The notes under the pieces were generated by a model, which worked only from the letters and a program-made list of their open reading frames with translations, did no database searches and was not told the DNA's origin. Position numbers and translations under genes: made by a program. 7,013 nucleotides of DNA from Gammaproteobacteria bacterium. GTDB taxonomy: Bacteria; Pseudomonadota; Gammaproteobacteria; Pseudomonadales; Oleiphilaceae. Positions 4,043 through 7,013 of this stretch are shown piece after piece. Each line of letters starts with the position of its first letter. The first letter of the stretch is position 1. Location: NCBI GenBank assembly GCA_029268325.1, contig JAJUGC010000110.1, positions 1-7,013 of the forward strand, in the 5' to 3' direction.

Positions 4043-5839
4043 ATGGTGTTAGCCTCCAATTCACTGACGCAAGATCTCTTGGCTCTGGACTCCTTGGAGC
4101 AGGATCTGTTGCGGCCGATCAGCCAGAAGCAGCCTGCGGGGGCTTCGGTGCGCTTGGAAGCCTCCTTTGAGGAGCTGGACCGGCTGGTGAAGCAGGTAGA
4201 CTCCCTGACGGCAACAGCAAGCCCTGACTGGCCGCAGATGGCTCGTCAGGCCCATGCCATTCTGAGTAATGAATCCAAGGATTTGCTGGTGGCTGTCTAC
4301 TGGTGCCTGTCCTTGGCACAGTGGCGAGGGGGCACTGGTCTAGCCGCAGGCTTACAGGGGCTGGTCAAGCTGCTAGGGCTGTATTGGGACAGCTTGTACC
4401 CGGAGAAGCGCCGTGTCCGGGCTCGGGTGGCAGCTTTGGAATGGCTGGTTGAGCGTTTGACGTTCTGGCTGGAAGGCCAAAATTTCGTCTCCCAGGATCG
4501 GGAATCTCTCAAAGATGCTAGCCAAGCGTTGGCCGATTTGCAGGCGTTTTGTGGAGAACACCTGGCCGGGCAGGAGCCTGAATTTTCGCCCCTGACCCGA
4601 GCCCTGCGGCAACAGGAAAGCCGTCTGGCCCAAACGGAAAGCGCTCAACCCCAGCAGCCGGTATCTCTGGTGCAGAGCCAGCCTTCGGCTCAGGAATCTT
4701 CTCCCGCATCAGTAGAACAAGCCTCTGGGGCAGCGGTGTCAGCCCAGGCGACGCCGTCAGCTCAGGAAAAAGCAGCTCCTACCGTTGTGTCTTCTGCTTC
4801 TGCGCCATCAGCTCCTTCCTTGAATACGCCCGTGCCGGCTCCGAATCAGCCCTTAGTGGATGATCGCAGCCTGCGGGACTATTTGCGCCAAGTGCAACTG
4901 TCCAGCCGTAGTTTGGGGGAGGCCATGTTGCGCCAGAATGTACGGGATCCCCGGCCCTACGAAATCAACCGCACCATGACTTGGGCGGCGATTACCCAAT
5001 TGCCCGAGGCAAAAGAGGGCGTGACCGCTTTGAAGTCGGTGCCGTTGGAGCGGCGCCAACTGTTTCAAAACCTGCAGGAGCAGGGGCGCCATGAGGCCTT
5101 GATTCTGGAGTTGGAGAAAAGCTTCACCAACGCACCTTTTTGGCTGGATTGCCATTATCAAGTCTGTGAGGCCCTGGCTGTCCTGGAGGCGGAAGAGGCC
5201 CAGCGCGCGGTTGAGAATCTGGTTGCCAACTTTATCGCCCGCTTTCCCCAACTGGTGCAGTTTGCTTTTGCTGATGGGGTTCCTTTCGCCTCCGATGAAA
5301 CCCGGCAGTGGATCGAATCCCTTCGCACAGGCAATGGCCTGGCGCAAGAGGCCTCAAGCTTTGCCCGAACTGGTTTCAGCAGTGAACCCTATTGGCGAGA
5401 GGGAGCAGGGCAGGCTCAGAAGGGCGGTCCAGATGCCAAAGCCAATTCCACTGAAACAAGCTCCGATGAAGTTTGGGCCCAGGCGACTCAATTAGCCCGC
5501 AAGAAAGCTCTGCCCAAGGCCCTTGCCCTGTTGCAGGATCATTACCGTCAGGCCGCTACCGAAGCCCAGCGCTTTCATCGGCAACTGCGGCTGGCCGAGT
5601 TTTGTGTGCAACATAAAGTGCCGGAATTGGCCCGGGCTCTGCTGGAAGACCTCGACCGTCGCTTGCAGGAGTTCTCACTGTTTGAGTGGGAGCCGGAGTT
5701 AAGTGCGCGGGTGATGCACTTATTACTGCAAACCGCAGAGAAAGCCAAAGCAGGCACGCCGGGCCATGAGCGCCAGGCATCCTATTTCAATCGGCTGTGT
5801 CTGATCGATGCAGCTAAAGCCCTCGAGTTTCGAAGTTAG
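4043..5839 (+). CDS. tssA: Type VI secretion protein TssA (ImpA N-terminal domain, VasJ-like C-terminus)
   Basis: TssA proteins organise baseplate and sheath assembly in type VI secretion. The 598-aa product starts with an ImpA_N domain: PAGASVRLEASFEELDRLV (31-49), DWPQMARQAHAILSNESKDL (62-81), then AVYWCLSLAQWRGGTGLAAG (84-103) and LYWDSLYP (113-120). A low-complexity linker rich in Ala, Ser, Gln and Pro follows (about 195-270), containing PSAQE twice. The C-terminal half (about 275-595) matches the VasJ/TssA long-form region: RDPRPYEINR (301-310), APFWLDCHYQVCEAL (364-378), DGVPFASDET (411-420), and a helical end typical of ring-forming TssA C-termini. A stop at 3995-3997 lies in frame upstream and 4043 is the only ATG between, so the start is well constrained. 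The ribosome binding site (AGAGAG, 4031-4036) is weak. It is the first gene of the T6SS run, 23 bases before tssB. Confidence 0.92.
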   Translation: MVLASNSLTQDLLALDSLEQDLLRPISQKQPAGASVRLEASFEELDRLVKQVDSLTATASPDWPQMARQAHAILSNESKDLLVAVYWCLSLAQWRGGTGLAAGLQGLVKLLGLYWDSLYPEKRRVRARVAALEWLVERLTFWLEGQNFVSQDRESLKDASQALADLQAFCGEHLAGQEPEFSPLTRALRQQESRLAQTESAQPQQPVSLVQSQPSAQESSPASVEQASGAAVSAQATPSAQEKAAPTVVSSASAPSAPSLNTPVPAPNQPLVDDRSLRDYLRQVQLSSRSLGEAMLRQNVRDPRPYEINRTMTWAAITQLPEAKEGVTALKSVPLERRQLFQNLQEQGRHEALILELEKSFTNAPFWLDCHYQVCEALAVLEAEEAQRAVENLVANFIARFPQLVQFAFADGVPFASDETRQWIESLRTGNGLAQEASSFARTGFSSEPYWREGAGQAQKGGPDAKANSTETSSDEVWAQATQLARKKALPKALALLQDHYRQAATEAQRFHRQLRLAEFCVQHKVPELARALLEDLDRRLQEFSLFEWEPELSARVMHLLLQTAEKAKAGTPGHERQASYFNRLCLIDAAKALEFRS

Positions 5840-5862
5840 CATTCTTAAAAGGAGAAATCTCT

Positions 5863-6351
5863 ATGTCCAAGGACGGTTCCGTCGCACCACGCGAGCGCAT
5901 CAATATTCAATACAAGTCGGAAAAAGGCGGTCCGGCGGAGTCGGTGGAACTCCCGTTCAAGGTGCTGGTTACCGGCGACTTCACCCTGCGCCAGGACGAC
6001 CGGATGGTGGAAGAGCGCAAGCCTATCAGCGTGGACAAGAACAACTTCAACGAAGTACTGCGCAACCAGAATGTCACCCTGGATATGACCGTGGCCGATC
6101 GTCTAAGTGATGAGCCCGATGCTGAGCGAAGCCTGTCACTGTCCTTTACCAGCATGAAGGACTTCGAACCCGAGCAGATTGCCCGCCAGGTGCCAGAGCT
6201 TAACGAGCTGCTCAAGCTACGTGAGGCTTTGGTCGCGCTCAAGGGGCCCCTGGGCAACGTACCGGCATTCCGCAAGCGCATTGAGCAGGCGTTGCAGGAT
6301 GAAGAGTTGAAGAAGCAGATCCTGCAAGAGCTGGACCTGAACGAAGAATAA
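5863..6351 (+). CDS. tssB: Type VI secretion sheath small subunit TssB (VipA/ImpB)
   Basis: TssB pairs with TssC to form the contractile sheath that propels the Hcp tube. The 162-aa product is of normal length. It shows the family N-terminus APRERINIQYKSE (8-20), VELPFKVLVTGDF (28-40), FTSMKDFEPEQIARQVPEL (95-113), and the conserved C-terminal LLKLREALVALKGPLGN (116-132) followed by PAFRKRIEQAL. AAGGAG (5849-5854) sits eight bases before ATG 5863, a strong ribosome binding site that fits a structural protein needed in many copies. The gene follows tssA by 23 bases with no terminator, so the two are probably co-transcribed. The acidic end (DLNEE) is complete. Confidence 0.97.
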   Translation: MSKDGSVAPRERINIQYKSEKGGPAESVELPFKVLVTGDFTLRQDDRMVEERKPISVDKNNFNEVLRNQNVTLDMTVADRLSDEPDAERSLSLSFTSMKDFEPEQIARQVPELNELLKLREALVALKGPLGNVPAFRKRIEQALQDEELKKQILQELDLNEE

Positions 6352-6399
6352 TTGGTCTGGGCCGAGTACCACTTGATCTGGCCGCAGAAGAATAGAGAC

Positions 6400-6424
6400 G
6401 GGCGCCGCAACCGTTGCGGTGCCC
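6400..6424 (+). other. Strong stem-loop between tssB and tssC
   Basis: GGGCGCCGCAA (6400-6410) pairs with TTGCGGTGCCC (6414-6424) around CCG, giving eleven pairs with one G-U. No T-tract follows, so it is not a classic intrinsic terminator. It lies 48 bases after the tssB stop and 23 before tssC. In an operon mRNA it could protect the tssA-tssB end or tune the tssB:tssC ratio; that role is inference. Confidence 0.6.
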
Positions 6425-6447
6425 TGACAGGTTGAAGGGAATTGACG

Positions 6448-7013
6448 ATGTCAAACTACGAAAAAATGCTAGCGACTGGCAGCAAGGCTGCCGAGCTGTC
6501 GGATGACTCCCTGCTGGCGCAGATTGTCCAGCAGAGCCGAATGACGCCCCGTGACGAAGGCTTTGATGTAGCCAAGCGTGGGGTGGGTGCTTTCATTGCT
6601 GAGCTACTCAAGCCGGACAATGCCGAAGAGCGGGTGAACAAGAACCTGGTGGATCGCATGATCGCCGAGCTCGACCGCAAGCTTAGCGAGCAGATCGACG
6701 AGATTCTGCACCATGCGGAGTTCCAGAAGCTGGAGTCTGCCTGGCGTGGCTTGAAGCTGCTGGTTGACCGCACCGACTTCACCCAGAACATCAAGATCGA
6801 AATGGTGAACCTGTCCAAGGAGGATCTGTACGACGACTTCGAGGACGCACCGGATGTGACCAAGTCTGGCTTGTACAAGCTGGTTTATTCTGCGGAGTAC
6901 GGCCAGTTTGGTGGTGAGCCCATTGGTACCATCATCGGCAACTACGACTTCGGCCCCAACGCCGTGGATATGCGTCTGTTGCAGAACTGTGCGGCCGTGG
7001 CGGCTATGTCCCA
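6448..7013 (+). CDS. tssC: Type VI secretion sheath large subunit TssC (VipB/ImpC/EvpB), N-terminal part (3' end outside window)
   Basis: The frame is open from ATG 6448 to the window edge, giving 188 complete codons of a protein that is usually about 490-500 aa. Family features are the helical N-terminus that interlocks with TssB, the segment DEILHHAEFQKLESAWRGLKLLV (84-106), KIEMVNLSKEDLYDDFEDA (116-134), the GLYKLVYSAEYGQFGGEPIG stretch (141-160), and IIGNYDFGP (162-170). All fit TssC, which forms the outer sheath with TssB and carries the C-terminal ClpV-dependent recycling partner surface of the complex. AAGGGA (6435-6440) lies seven bases before the start. The 96-base gap from tssB is longer than usual for this pair and contains the 6400-6424 stem-loop. 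No frameshift or stop is seen. Confidence 0.96.
   Translation, partial: MSNYEKMLATGSKAAELSDDSLLAQIVQQSRMTPRDEGFDVAKRGVGAFIAELLKPDNAEERVNKNLVDRMIAELDRKLSEQIDEILHHAEFQKLESAWRGLKLLVDRTDFTQNIKIEMVNLSKEDLYDDFEDAPDVTKSGLYKLVYSAEYGQFGGEPIGTIIGNYDFGPNAVDMRLLQNCAAVAAMS

Noticed and set aside
6456..6878. 140-codon antisense ORF opposite tssC
   Set aside because: Serine/arginine-rich shadow of a well-conserved gene on the + strand.

Overview
The window looks like a piece of a gammaproteobacterial chromosome with moderately high GC. The evidence is a WbpM-type sugar dehydratase tail, a Wzz-type chain-length regulator, a fused ManC/AlgA-type enzyme and a type VI secretion tssA-tssB-tssC run. All real genes lie on the + strand. 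I cannot name a genus from the sequence alone.

Left part (1-3564): the end of a surface-polysaccharide (O-antigen or exopolysaccharide) locus. It holds the C-terminal part of a membrane-type nucleotide-sugar 4,6-dehydratase (1-525), a 385-base non-coding gap, a Wzz-family polysaccharide co-polymerase (911-2032) and a bifunctional mannose-1-phosphate guanylyltransferase / mannose-6-phosphate isomerase (start best placed at 2089, end 3564). The dehydratase and ManC supply nucleotide sugars, and Wzz sets how long the polymer grows.

The 526-910 gap is the most unusual part. A good sigma70-like promoter (594-623) is followed by an 8-bp hairpin and then by about 220 nt that fold by hand into a compact multi-stem RNA (about 669-891). 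It begins directly after an ATGA and ends 19 nt before wzz. Size, architecture and the preceding ATGA recall HEARO RNAs, the omega-RNAs (guide RNAs) of IscB elements, but no iscB gene is present. This would be an orphan guide-RNA-like element or, failing that, a structured leader of wzz. The HEARO assignment is inference.

Middle (3565-4042): 478 bases with no convincing long gene. It holds two different GC-rich palindromic repeats that share one layout (hairpin, then TTAG or CTAG, then a second copy of the G-rich arm), a weak promoter candidate, a perfect 7-3-7 inverted repeat and a possible 24-codon small ORF. It separates the polysaccharide locus from the secretion locus.

Right part (4043-7013): the start of a type VI secretion cluster. 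It contains tssA (long form with a VasJ-like C-terminal region), tssB (small sheath subunit) and the first 188 codons of tssC (large sheath subunit). A strong stem-loop lies between tssB and tssC. TssB and TssC build the contractile sheath whose assembly TssA assists.
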